A DNA stretch of 30,823 bases from contig VHZZ01000122.1 of NCBI GenBank assembly GCA_009801015.1, positions 213,987-244,809 of the forward strand, read 5' to 3'. Below the pieces are notes generated by a model. That model saw nothing but the letters and a program-made list of their open reading frames with translations, was not told the DNA's origin and made no database searches. This DNA is from Silene noctiflora. Taxonomy: Eukaryota > Streptophyta > Magnoliopsida > Caryophyllales > Caryophyllaceae. Shown in pieces: positions 19,301-30,059 of the stretch. The translations under genes and the position numbers were made by a program. Each line of letters begins with the position of its first letter. Within the stretch, counting starts at the first letter, position 1.

Positions 19301-22300
19301 TTGCCCTGTCCCGCGCTTCCGCAAATGCCCTTTCTCGAGCTTCCCTAATTGCCCTTTCAACAACCATTCTCTCTTTTTCTTTTCTATTCATCTCATCAAC
19401 ATGCCTGTCATTCACCTCTTCCATTTTACAGGATTCAACTTCTGTCTCCTCTGCGATGGAACTACTATCACATTTGTGATTCTCTCTGCCCCCCATTACT
19501 TCGAAGTCCTGATCTATAGCATCGTCGCTACTTCTTGGTTGTGAGATGGGTCCTGTGTTATCTCCACTTGCAAACCATCTTTTCCTTCTAGGAGCCGCTT
19601 CAACACTACTTTTGTCTTTCTCCCCATTAACAGAAACATCAGCCTTTGTTGCATTTAGAGTTTCTCCAGATTTAGCATTTAAGTTGCCAAGGCTACTTTC
19701 AGATTTGCTATGCGGCAACGTTTCATTCACAATGTTTTGTGGCTCCTCCACATTGATACCTTGGAAAAGAGGTGGTGGCACAGGTAATCCCTCCTCACCT
19801 ATCTTGACAGACCATCTTCTTCTTTTAGGAGTTGACTCAGAGTTGACACCAAAACTCTCCTGGTTTACCCCATGTCTGCCACTACCTAGCTCATCACTAT
19901 GTATTTCTACACTTCCAGCGAGGATAGATTCATCCAAGGCCTCTTGATCTGTCTCTACCTCCGTTATATCCCCTTCAAGAATACTAGGTCGCTCTGCAAG
20001 GCCAACTTTGAGTCCATTATCAAACCATCTTCTTCTTTTCTGGACAGCATCAACCCCACACTTCTCCATTTCCTGGCCACTAATAGTATTAGTCACCCCC
20101 ACGTCCAGACTCTCGTCAGAAACATGCACATGCTCGGTTTGATTTTCCAAAATGTCCCGAGACTCAGTTTCCATGACGTTCGCATCAATTTCGTCTTTCC
20201 CTGGATACGCATCACTTTGACTGCTATGCAACCCAGAATTTTCAACTTGAAGGGTCTCATCATCATCGTCATCATCATCATCATCATCATCATCCTCGGT
20301 AATCCCGTCCAATTCCACAAAACTATCATAAAATTCCACGGTCTCTTCCTTTTTCAAGTCGGCCTCTGAAGAAGATTTCAGAATCTCCATAGTACTGTCA
20401 TGCTTTTCATCAGAAGATACCACTTCCTCGACCCTGCCACTCCCGTGATCGTTTGTGAAGGGCCCTTCAGATTCACTTAAACATATATGCTCTGCCTTTT
20501 GGTTGTCATCTTCAACGGTTCCAAAGCAAGCTACTTGCTCAGCCGTATCCTCAATTGGCTCATTTTCAGTCTCTGTGAGTTCATCTACAACTTCTGTTAC
20601 AAAACTTGCTTCCTCAGTAATTTCCTCCGTAATCACCTCAATGCAACTGGATTCACTTTTCATACAAGCATCTTCACTACTGAAACTTTCTTGCTCAGCC
20701 ACTTCAATTTTCTCACTACGATCATCTAGGATGTCATCTGTCATAAATTCATTACATCCTTGCATTTGGCCAGCAGCTTCTTCAATATGACTAGTTTGAC
20801 TCTGATCCCTCTCAATTTCTTGGCACTCATGTGTTTCCTCAGTGGCTTGTATGCCCGTCTTTATATCTCCCTCTAGATCAGTCTCTTCCAGAATCTGTGC
20901 ATCATGCTTCCCGTTTTCACTTTCCTTTGTCTCATCATACTCTTCACAGTTACCATTTTCATCTGTACTTTCTGTAGTAATTTCAGGGAAATGAGAATCA
21001 TGCAGAGGATCCACTCTGCATTCGTCATCTAGGTTTCTCTTTGGGTCCTCTCCACAGTTACCATTTTCATCAATTCTTTCTGTAGTAGAATCATCCATAG
21101 GATCCTCTCTGCTTTCCTCATCTAGGCTTCTCTTTGGGTCCTCTTCTGTGGATTCATGTCTTTCCTTTCCAGCCAGAAGACAAGGCTCCTCCACTATATT
21201 ATTAATTTCTTCAATGTTAGAATCATCTAACGCTTCGTAATTTTGTGTAGTACAAGAATCATCTAATACTTCAGGATTTTGATTCGTAAAATCATCATAT
21301 AATACTTCACGAATTTGAGTAATACAAGCGTCATCTAACGCTTTATGATTATTCTCTTCACACTTGTCCTGTAACTGCTCATACTTCATCTCACTCAGCA
21401 CTTCATCTCGTACATTCATAAACTCAATCTCCGAGCATTCTTCAGATCCTATGTTCTGTTCTACGTTTGTATCCATAGGATCATGTACTTCCTCATTCCT
21501 AAAAGGAAAGAAAATTAAACTTTCCGGGGAAGACGATGCAATAACTGGGTTCAAATTCACACTGCTTTCAGCCTTTTCTTTTCCTGCAGTATTACTCCAG
21601 ACTGATTCATCTTCACAAGGGTCAACAATCTCTGAGAGAAATCCTATTTCCATTTCCACATGTTCCCCAGGACAGCCAGCATGAACCTGATTTGTGAACT
21701 TTGTTTTCATCTCAGCATGCTCCATATCTACCAAATCAGGTCCACCTTCAGATTGCAGCTGAGATCTTCTACATGCATCTGTTTCCATTAGATCCTCTTT
21801 CTTTTCAGTGTCAGTCTCAGCATGCTCCATATCTACCAAATCAGGTCCACCTTCAGATTGCAGCTGAGATCTTCTACATGCATCTGTTTCCATTAGATCC
21901 TCTTTCTTTTCAGTGTCAGTTTGCCAAGCCATAAAGCTAGCTATTTTATTCTTAACTCCACAAAAAAGTTGATTGAAATGCTTTGCTGCTTCCCACTCTC
22001 CCCCGGCCCCACCTTCTTGCCTATCCCTTTCATCGGTATATTTGGACATATCGGGATTCCTTTCTTCCATACATCCCTCATCCTGGACAAACTTCTTTCC
22101 ATCTTGGAACATATGATCGTCCTTGACAAGCTTCTTTGGGTCTTCCGAAATTAAGGAGGGTAGACAATTTTCCAACACGCTAGTGCTTTCTGAAAGTGAG
22201 AGTCGTTCCTTTCCACTGCCTACCGGTAGGCTATTATCGTGTATGATAGTATCTTCCTCATGTCCCTCACCCTTGTTATTTTGATTTTGAACAGTTGGCA

Positions 22301-24790
22301 TATCATTGGAAAACTTCTTCAGATCTTCTACTTGGGATGATTGACCATTTTCCATAACACTCGGCCTTTCTGAAACCAAAAGTCTTTCCTTTTCACACTC
22401 TCTAGGTAGGCAAATTTCACGTATCGTGGTTTGTTGGGATCTATTCATCTCATCTTTGAGTTGATTATCCTTTGATACTTTCAACGAAAGCTTTGGTTTG
22501 ACAGTGTCTATCGGAGGGCAACTTTCATGCGTCATGTAGTGTTGGAACTCGTCCATCTCATCTGCAAACTGCTCATCCTTTGCTACTTTGACTTTGAGGG
22601 TATCTTTAAATCTCACCTTGCTAGATCCTTGACTCTCTCGCTCTAGATATTCTTTTGCCATCTGAAATATCATTGAAGCCTCCTCTATCGCTCTCTGCAA
22701 GGCAACTGCAGACATGGCAGCAGCTGAATTCATATCTAACTGCTCGTCCAAAGATGGAGGCGAGATTGAACTACCTCTGTACACATCAGATCGAAAATTT
22801 CTCCAGGTGGAGTTTTCTGATATTTTATAATGGCTCTCAACAGGAAAAAACTGAGGAACACTTGAGGAAGGAGCCATCATTGAAGGCTGTACTTTAACAC
22901 GTGCAGCATGTGAATCATTTGAGGCATCAAATGAATATGACCCACCAAAACGAGGCTTTCTCTGAGATTGCCCATCTTGTTCACGTGAATGTTTACGATC
23001 TCCAAGATCTAAGCTTGTTATCCTGGAATGTCTCCCTTTCCTTCTTACGTCAAAACTAATGTTGATGTCATCATTGACTTTCTTAGACGGCGCTGCTTCC
23101 ATAGTAACTTGAGGTGTATCTTGAGATGTATCAAGTGAAAATGGCTCACTTATATCTACGCTTGCTTTGGGTTCTGAGCAAGTGCTTATTGAATGTTTTC
23201 CCTGCTTTTCTGACATATTAACATTCATTTTGGTTTCTATATTATCTTCAATGACAGATGTTTCACCGGACAAGTGAGTAGGTTCAGTTTCATGTAATGT
23301 AGATGTCGATGTAGATTCAGGAATAGCTTGGACTTCAGCTGCACAAATTGGCTCTTGGACTTCAGCTGCACAAATTGGCTCACTAGTCCGAGTATTGTGC
23401 ATTTTGTTGTTCATATGATCAAAATGCTTTGTACCGTCAGATGTTTCAGAGAGTGAGTTTGATGGTCCTGAAGCAGATTTACAAATGTGTTGAGATGCAT
23501 AGCATATTTGTTCAACAATAACAATAAGAGAGCCGTAATCCCAAACTGAGGTTGAATCAAAAAAATAAGAAAGTTCAAAAAAAAAAAAATTTATTAAATG
23601 ATCAAAACGCTTCATACCACCAGATGGTTGAGAGAATGTATTTGTTGATCCTATAGCGGATTGCGAGGTGTCATGAGCATTATCCATTGAATTTGATGCA
23701 CTTAACCCTGATTCTTTATGAAAAACGGAATCACTGTTCTTTACATCAGCATCAAGATCCATGCTAATATGTCTATCATGCTTTCCCTGTTTCGCTGCAA
23801 GATTAACATCCTTGCCTAGCTGTGTGTCATCATCTTTTATCACAGGTATTGTTTCAGGCAAAGTAGTCTGAGCAGGAACCGCTTCTTCTACTTTGTTAGT
23901 AGTTCCAGGAAAATCACGAGTACGAGCTGCTCTTTTTATCTCACCGGACTTCTTCGTCACATCCTCTTTTTTATTCCGCTTAAAATCTTGCAAGTTATCT
24001 ATTGATTGGGTTTCAGATTGTCTAAACATCTCTGGTCTAGGGGCTTCCATTGTTTGCACTTTACCCCTATATATTAGTACAACAATCATAATTAGCCATC
24101 AGAAATTCATAGTGTTAAAGTCTAGGACAGCACATCACAAGTTGATGTTACACACGGGTCGACCTTAAATCTTGGAGAGCGAGCAAAATGCAAATGTTAA
24201 TGCAACCATTTTACCATTACTAAAAACACAAAACTCATGAGATAGTCTTACATAGTTACATGTGACTGATGTGAGACCAAAACATTAACCCTGTAATTGA
24301 ACGAAGAATAAATAGTCATTGGTTGTTCACCACATAAGAGAAAGCACACTGCATACCTTGGTATAACATTTGATGAAGTCTTAGTTTTCTTCTTCAGCTG
24401 ATCAAACAATTCCTCACCGTTCGGTAAACCAAAATTCCCATCTCCAAACCCACCAAAGACCCCACTATAGTCAAGACTCCCTCCTCCTCTATCGCCAGAA
24501 ACAGTTGTCACTCCGGACACGCCACGAACTCTCATCTCTGTTGGCGGTGGGAGATCAAGCACGGGAATTGACGAATAAGAGATGCTCCAAGTGCCATTGT
24601 TTGATCTTGAGGAGCCAAACATTTCAGCATAGTCATCATCCATAAAGGCTGTCGATTGCTGCCTACTTTGAAGTGGCGAGGCAAAAACGTCATCATATAT
24701 ATGCTTATATGAAGTAGAGGAGTGATTGAAGCTAGGTGGGTTCTTCATAGGCATTGAAGGTATCCCGTTTCTTCTCTTTATTTCCGCCAT
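16321..24790 (-). CDS. AUL1: Auxilin-like J-domain protein, clathrin uncoating (9 coding exons, about 1935 aa)
   Basis: Coding exons on the minus strand: 24790-24357, 24066-23618, 23467-19053, 18779-18722, 18620-18538, 18443-18378, 17722-17633, 16993-16817 and 16356-16321. All are GT-AG and in phase, ending [18 protein letters not shown]. The C-terminal J domain (about 1866-1935) holds HPD at about 1899-1901 inside [12 protein letters not shown], the auxilin signature that stimulates Hsc70 to strip clathrin from vesicles. The N-terminus (about 25-160, with YDDVFASP and GVFGGFGDG) resembles plant AUXILIN-LIKE proteins. The middle is long, acidic and repeat-rich. A charged helical region rich in R/E/A ([19 protein letters not shown] type, about 1660-1760) is a likely coiled coil. 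Three basic KRRRW-type motifs occur at about 1438-1590. The product is longer than Arabidopsis AUL1 as I recall it (about 1450). Skipping the 150-base intron 23617-23468 would add 50 in-frame residues. Family assignment is strong; the gene symbol is by similarity. Confidence 0.88.
16411..16500 (+). mobile_element. SINE-like element copy, intronic
   Basis: It carries the series gtgtctcaagggctact, gcaaatagcgaggctaaggggg and agatgtacgcgactttac, diverged from the widespread plant element that reads 'ctcaagggctcccgcaa...ggggtaaggg...gatgtacgcaaccttaccc' (Au-like SINE, by memory). It lies in the last intron of the auxilin-like gene, in antisense to it. Confidence 0.5.
17232..17632. other. Intron stretch with no recognised element
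   Basis: This is part of the auxilin-like intron between the J-domain exon (16993) and the exon at 17722-17633. I see no coding frame, no clear repeat and no RNA gene. Confidence 0.5.
18196..18292 (-). mobile_element. tRNA-derived SINE-like copy
   Basis: On the minus strand the sequence reads TTAGCCTAGTGTTTAAG (A-box-like) and, about 40 bases on, AGTTCGAATCCCC (B box of RNA polymerase III promoters). The body resembles a tRNA with no closed acceptor stem, as in plant tRNA-derived SINEs. It is intronic in the auxilin-like gene and in the sense orientation. Not a functional tRNA as far as I can fold it. Confidence 0.55.
18913..19003 (-). mobile_element. SINE-like element copy, intronic
   Basis: The reverse complement reads ctcaagggcttccgcatt, gcagggtaagggggtagga and cgtactcagacttag, the same family as the copies at 16411-16500 and 25012-25135. 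It has a small internal duplication (cctaattcgg and cctaatgcgg). It sits in the intron after the giant exon of the auxilin-like gene. Confidence 0.5.
20257..20295 (-). repeat. Coding trinucleotide tract encoding poly-aspartate
   Basis: A cat/atc run with one cgt interruption encodes 12 consecutive aspartates (about residues 1353-1364) in the acidic middle of the auxilin-like protein. The near-pure repeat suggests length variation between accessions. Confidence 0.9.
21041..21226 (-). repeat. Imperfect 93-bp coding repeat (2 copies)
   Basis: Two 31-residue units of the auxilin-like protein share EDPKR.LD.E.R.DP..DS and end in DENGNC; the second copy has a small insertion. The DNA period is 93 bases (ttgggtcctc at 21041 and 21134). 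This is an older in-frame duplication than the 105-base one. Confidence 0.7.
21222..21350 (-). repeat. 36-bp coding repeat (about 3.5 copies)
   Basis: Units begin at 21222, 21258, 21294 and 21330 and encode 12-residue repeats of the type [24 protein letters not shown] and [12 protein letters not shown] in the auxilin-like protein. They are diverged but regular in period. Confidence 0.75.
21711..21920 (-). repeat. Perfect 105-bp in-frame tandem duplication
   Basis: Bases 21711-21815 and 21816-21920 read identically. Each encodes the same 35 residues (from [20 protein letters not shown] to VDMEHAE) in the acidic region of the auxilin-like protein, near residues 811-880. Complete identity implies a very recent event or, less likely, an assembly artefact. 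Confidence 0.95.
23328..23381 (-). repeat. Perfect 27-bp in-frame tandem duplication
   Basis: Bases 23328-23354 and 23355-23381 are identical and encode EPICAAEVQ twice in the auxilin-like protein. Confidence 0.95.
23406..23668 (-). repeat. Duplicated exon-edge segment around a 150-base intron
   Basis: About 72 bases occur twice: at about 23595-23668 ([24 protein letters not shown] in frame) and about 23406-23477 ([24 protein letters not shown] in frame). The proposed intron 23617-23468 starts inside copy 1 (GTG|GTATGAAG) and ends inside copy 2 (CTTCAG|GACC). Confidence 0.7.
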
Positions 24791-25580
24791 TATATTTCCC
24801 TTGTCGCCCTTCTGTAAGTACTACACCAAATTACAACATCATCAAAACATGTACCAACAAAACAAAAATCACAGATATTTCCCCCAAAAAAATCAAACAT
24901 CAACCTATCTTGATCATTGAACTGTAGAAATACCATGATGAAGAATGTAGGATGTTCTGATACAAAATCAAAACAGCCAAAACTATATCACGATTCACGA
25001 GTATCTGATCACACAACAACAACAACATTACTCTAGTGTCTCAATGGCTCCGGCAAATTGTAAGATAAGGGTGTAGATGTACGCAACCATACCCTTGTGT
25101 TAACAAGACAGAATCTATTTCCAAATGACCCAAACTATCACAAGTACCTGATCAAATTCATAAATGTTATGTGGAAATTTTGGACTGTTAGTAATTAACC
25201 GGAGAGAGGCTATTTCCGAATGACCCAAAACTCGAGAATTTATTACACAAGAGCCAGATGCTGTAACGCCCAAAAGGGTAAACAACAACAGTAAAAAAAA
25301 ATCAAAACCAAGAGAAAAACCCAGAAAATATTCTTGCAACTGTCAAAAATTCACTAAATTTCCACCAAACAAGCTGAAAATAAAACCCAGAAATTTAACG
25401 AAAACCAAACAAAAATCAAAAACCCAAAAAAACCCATTAATAATTAAACATACCTAACAAAACCCAGAAAGGATTCCAGAAATAAGATTAATTGAAGTGA
25501 AGATCTTCCAATGAATGTAACCTGTTGTTGTGGAATGTTTGTGATTAATTGATGAAATAATTGATTAAAACGTCGGTGGC
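24791..25580 (-). other. 5' UTR and leader intron of the auxilin-like gene
   Basis: A probable leader exon ends at 25454 with GTTAG|GTATGT, and the next exon opens at 24811 after CTTACAG, 21 bases before the ATG. The implied leader intron is 25453-24812 (642 bases). A TATA-like CTATTTATTC on the minus strand at 25603-25612 would put the start near 25575. Splice sites are seen; usage is inferred. Confidence 0.5.
25012..25135 (+). mobile_element. SINE-like element copy in the leader intron
   Basis: After an acaacaacaacaac tract it reads tgtctcaatggctcc, gcaaattgtaagataaggg and agatgtacgcaaccatac, then cccttgtgtt. It is the best-preserved of three copies of this family in the auxilin-like gene. 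A related aatgaccca string recurs at about 25120 and 25220. Confidence 0.55.
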
Positions 25581-26040
25581 ACAATAAACAAGGAAAGAAA
25601 TAAGAATAAATAGTATGATTGGGAGATTAAAGAGTCAGAAAAAATGGTGGAAATGAGTAAGCAAAAAGACTCGCTTTCAGTGCATTGAAGAAGCCATGAA
25701 AATACACAGAAATGTTGAGAGTAATCAATTGTTTAACCTTTTTGTTTGCAGTGTGTCACCGAGTTAAATTCCTGACATTAATTGGTTTTTTTTAGTAATT
25801 AATTTAATATGTGGAGTATTTTGTTGTTGTTATTGATTTTGATTTTTGAACCGTTGTTTGTTCTTTGTTTTGTTATTTCACACCTACTTGTGTGACATGA
25901 GGTTTCTTAGGACCAGTCAACTCAATTATTATTTCTTTTGTGTGTGTGATAAGTTAGGGTCAACTTTCATAATTTTGTAGTCCAAAGTTGCTCATTATGG
26001 AAATTGTTAGAAACCAAAAGAAAAAAAGAAAAATAAATTA

Positions 26041-26444
26041 GGCCCTGTTTTAAAACTAACGGAAAAAGGTTGTTGGAAAATTGAAAAGTTAACTGAGATC
26101 TGAAAAGTTGGTTGATAAGTAGCTGAATATTAGGAGCGTAATTGATTATATAAAAAAAATGTTTGCAAACTAACTGACAAGGTAACTGGTTTTGGTGAAA
26201 TAACGTAAAGGATATGATAATTATTTAATATTATAGATTTAAGGAGTAGAAGAGGAAATAAAAGTAAATCGGTTATCTGAAATCTCAAATGCTACTCTAG
26301 GTAACATTTCATTTCAGGTTACTTATTTGGTTAAATAAGCTACTTATCAAAAGCTTACAAAAAAAAAAAAAAGTACCTGAAATTTTGGTCAAATAAACTA
26401 GTATGACCAAATAAAGTATCTGAAGTGCATTGCCGAACAAAGTC
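26041..26444. mobile_element. Tourist/PIF-Harbinger-like MITE (404 bp) with TTA target duplication
   Basis: The element starts ggccctgttttaaaac and ends gccgaacaaagtc, weakly inverted ends of Tourist type. It is flanked by tta at 26038-26040 and tta at 26445-26447, the target duplication expected for PIF/Harbinger insertions. Subterminal parts also pair loosely. There is no coding sequence. Confidence 0.6.
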
Positions 26445-26447
26445 TTA

Positions 26448-28238
26448 GGCAACAATGTAAAGTTAGTAATATTCGTTCTTGTTTGAAATGTTTATATCTG
26501 CTTTAAATTTTAAAACGCTCAAATAACTTAAATAAACTTTTTTGTGTATACCACGTGATTATTGTCATAGTACATCTTACCCAATAAGAATATTAGAGCT
26601 GATCAAATTCCCCATATATAATGAAACATAATCTAAGTAGAATAGAAATTAAGGACTCTCATTCGATAGGGTTTATAATAATCTTGTACATCCTGTGTAC
26701 TTTAGAAATTTTTTAAGTTAAATTGGGTAAAACTATAAAAGCATGAAGTTTACGAATTGGCAAAAAAACATTTATCTTCTCCCGTTTATCCAAGCACTAG
26801 CGGGGAATGAAATCTCACATATTAGGTTTTATCATGTGATTTTATATGTCACGAAGCATTTTATTTTTGTAAGAACAGTGGCGTAATTTGATGATGTGTT
26901 AATAATTGTGTTGATGGTCAAGTAGATTATTGTCAATTCATGGACTCATAGTCATGATTTGAAGTTTGGTTTTTGTTTATGACATAAGATATCTAAAATT
27001 AAAACAAAATATCGGAATTCAAAGAAGATGAAGTTGTAGTGTGGCTTTGAGATTCAAGGTGGGCTTAGTGGTGGATTTAGGGGGCTAGTAGGGGCTCACT
27101 CTCGCTGGTGGTCGGAAAATTCAATGTTTTTAGTTAAAATTTTCTAATTTTTTTCGAGTTTCCCTTAAACCAGTGTCTGTTTGTCCTTGATGAGATTTTT
27201 TGCCCTTGTTGGGGTCGATTTCTGGCTCCGCCAATGGGTGGGTTGTGTCTCGTATGGGCAAGCTGCTATTTTAAAATTAGTTTTGGGGTAAAACTTAAGG
27301 TTGTGTGTTTGTTATGAGTGGTCAATCACAAATGTTTGGTGGTTAGAGGTGTTTGGTCGTGGATAGAATGTGTCGATGCTATTCAAAGGGCGTGATGATG
27401 TGGCATGTAGGATCGATCAAGGCGGGATCTTACAAATAGCTCAATCGCCGGGGACAATCAAGATGAGGAACTCTTAGAGTAAATGTTGAAGATACCTTGC
27501 ATTACAATATTGCATACACTACAACGGTATTTTTTAGTTTTTTTTTACTAGAGTGATCTTATGATATATAAAGTAGGAATCACTCTATTGATCAATAAGT
27601 GATGTTAGAATGATTTGATCAGCAATATTCATTTTATGCTTAATTTCTCATGTTTAGGTGTAAGATCATTGATTGGGACTTAACCGTTGTCTTAAGGTTT
27701 TGGCTGAAACTGACTTCTCACATAGCACCGGAACAAGTTGATTAACCATTAGTCCATTACCATCATTTTTCACCCAATTCATTTCACTACACAATTGAAC
27801 AAGATATGATATAGGCTATAGACACTCAAGAAAGTATAGAATATGGAGAATACTAAAGCTAAGCATGATTGACATCAAAAGAGAAAGGGATGATAATGAT
27901 GGATTTAGAGAATAAAATGGAAAAGAAAGGCAATATAATAGGAAGCCTCGATTTAAGAGTAGAAATATGATTTAAAAAAGGGGCCAAAAAAGCAAGATTC
28001 AAGATAGCTGTCTAATAAAATGGGAGAAAAAAGAGTAGAAGACAACAAAAAAGGTAGTAATATGGCTGTTTAAACTTTAAACCCATGATGATACTCACTA
28101 ATCAAAAGCAAAGATATACTATTAGACGGCAGAGGCCCGCTTCCTTTGCACTAAGATCTATCTTTTAACGTTCTCTAGTCCTTAAAGAGTCCGAGATTCA
28201 TAGATAGATCGTATGTGATCATCCTTAAATGTATACAA
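26448..28238. other. Intergenic sequence, no gene
   Basis: No coding frame of note. At 26684-26701 the string cttgtacatcctgtgtac repeats one at about 1816-1834 (ggtacatcctgtgtac), so both places carry pieces of one dispersed element. The part at about 27060-27240 (ggatttagggggctagtagggg ... tttctggctccgcca) resembles a diverged TIR element, which I could not delimit. Confidence 0.45.
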
Positions 28239-28521
28239 ATTGGGCGGACCTAAAACCTAAAATTTGGGGTAGCAAAAATAATGAAAATATGCATATAATG
28301 GAAATCAAATAATGGGAATTAAACTCGGACCCATAGGTAAAAACCAAAGCCTTTATCATTGAACCATTTGATGTTTCTTACATTTATGATGGGCATATAT
28401 ATACTTATCTATTGTTTAACAATATTTGGGGTAGCAAAAATTCGTACGCTTAACCGATTTTTTTTTTTTTATGTTTGGGGTAGCGGCCGTCACCCCTTGC
28501 TACTAGGTGGGTCCGCCCAAT
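28239..28521. mobile_element. TIR element (283 bp) with 12-bp perfect ends
   Basis: The ends attgggcggacc (28239-28250) and ggtccgcccaat (28510-28521) are exact inverse copies. The inner phrase ttggggtagcaaaaat occurs twice, at about 28263 and 28426. No target duplication is obvious and no coding sequence is present. A non-autonomous DNA transposon is the best reading. Confidence 0.65.
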
Positions 28522-28667
28522 ACTAGTATAAATAATTGTAACGTATTTACTCTTTCGTTAGGGTAAGACCCAAACCCATTTTAATGTTCTAAATAATTGT
28601 AATGTATTTACTATTTATTTTGCTTTTTTATCTAAATAATTGTAATGTATACATTACTTGGTTAAGG

Positions 28668-28835
28668 TAAGGTTTATTGTTTTGGACTTAATTTTGTTAA
28701 ATTGAACTGAATTTATAGGAGCTTAACTTTTCTAAATTGGACTTATAGTAGGTGAACTGAACTTATAGAAAAATGGATATAAATTGAGGTGAACTTGTCT
28801 TAACTGAACTAAAAGAAAGTAAGTTTAAGTCCTAA
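28668..28835. mobile_element. Fragment related to the 613-1551 repeat family
   Basis: It opens gttttggacttaattttg and continues with gaactgaacttatag units, much like the left end and body of the element at 613-1551 (gttcttttggactta, then aacttatttttgctg). The right end is degenerate. Confidence 0.4.
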
Positions 28836-29109
28836 AAAATAGAGCAAGTAAGATTTATATATGTAATCCATGAATTAACTTAGTAGGTTGGAGTAATTAA
28901 TTAATATATTAATAAGTGAATAGTAAACCAAAATGAGGAATCATTGCGTAGCAAAAGCAAGTAGGGACAAGCTACGTCACATGTATATAGGTATGCAGTA
29001 TGCTTTGGCGTTAGAGTGGAGACCACTGCTTCTGCCTCATTGTTTCGCACTTCGTTTCTTCCTCTTTTGTCTACGCGTTGCTGATTCTCTATTGATTTCT
29101 TGTTGCATC

Positions 29110-29690
29110 ACCATTATAACAATCCGACCCGCCCTAATAAAATGAGATGTGTATCTCTGGGCATATTATTTATCCTTACTTAAGCCCAAAAACACAAAGC
29201 CTTGTTACTAAGTGGTGAATTGGATCCTTTATAAATATATCACAGGCCTCCTATTTCCTCGATGTGGGAAAACTTAATCTTATAATCTCATGGGGCGTTA
29301 CAACCTTAACCTAGCCTGCGAAACCTAACATGGTAAGGATCCACCTGACCAATATAATTCTAATACACAAATGATCTTTGGCTTCCTCAAACCTACGACA
29401 CCCTTGCATTCAATTCACCCTAGACCAGGCTTGTTCAAGGCTACACCGTGTGCTAGGAGTTCCAAGCCTTGTAATGTACACCACCTTTGAGGCTTTGAGT
29501 CTCGTCTTCATGCTTCACCAACTTACCACCTATGAACTCAACATTTGCAAACAATCTACCATATCGATCCACGCATTCGTAACTCATAAATGTTGTCGTC
29601 TTTTCCTCTCTTAAAGCTCATCATCTATATAATATGGGGACAAGCCTCAAATTAAACCTTGAGCTTTGATATCACTTGTTATGACGAAGA
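29110..29690 (-). mobile_element. Possible LTR-retrotransposon remnant
   Basis: On the minus strand AAGTGATATCAAAGCTCAAGG (29659-29679) resembles the tRNA-iMet-type primer-binding site TGGTATCAGAGC of plant LTR elements. The sequence next to it (29143-29300, with gatgtggga and ggggcgttacaacc) has an LTR-like look. No gag or pol frame is present, so if real this is a TRIM-like or solo fragment. Confidence 0.3.
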
Positions 29691-29934
29691 CGTTTCATTA
29701 TCCAATAATGCATTTGCCTAGGCCCAAGTTTGGTTGTACAAGTCATTGCACTAAATGGGCTGGCTGGCCCAAACTTTAGTTTATCAATTCAGCCACCTTT
29801 CATCAGATGTTCTTTTTATCAATGGAACACGTATGTAACCATGTATAATTCGATGAAAATTTCAAGGGTTTCAGGTTTAAGTTTATGAAGTTATTTCTGA
29901 TTTGAAGCTATGTTTTATGGACTTCGAGCCTACT

Positions 29935-30051
29935 ACTCACGGGTAGCTTACCTGGTACACATGGTTTGCAGGTTATCACGTATACTCGAGGGTTTACCTA
30001 CTACGCACCGAAAATGACGGTTACGAGCCCCCTTTGACATTAAAAAAAAAA
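29935..30051 (+). mobile_element. Retroposon 3' end with A tail
   Basis: A non-coding body (gtagcttacctggtacacat, ggtttgcaggttatcacg, ctcgagggtttacc, tactacgcaccg) ends in gacatt followed by 11 A's. This layout fits a SINE or a LINE-derived 3' end. The family was not identified. Confidence 0.4.
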
Positions 30052-30059
30052 AGGTCTTG

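Noticed and set aside
19083..19947. Plus-strand open frames opposite the giant exon
   Set aside because: They are antisense shadows of the long coding exon, which has a clear protein family and splice structure.
20093..20329. Methionine-rich minus-strand frame
   Set aside because: It is a frame shadow of the poly-Asp tract in the auxilin-like exon (gatgat read as atgatg).
28933..29145. 70-codon open frame with hydrophobic stretch
   Set aside because: No recognisable domain, no splice partners, and transposon-rich surroundings.
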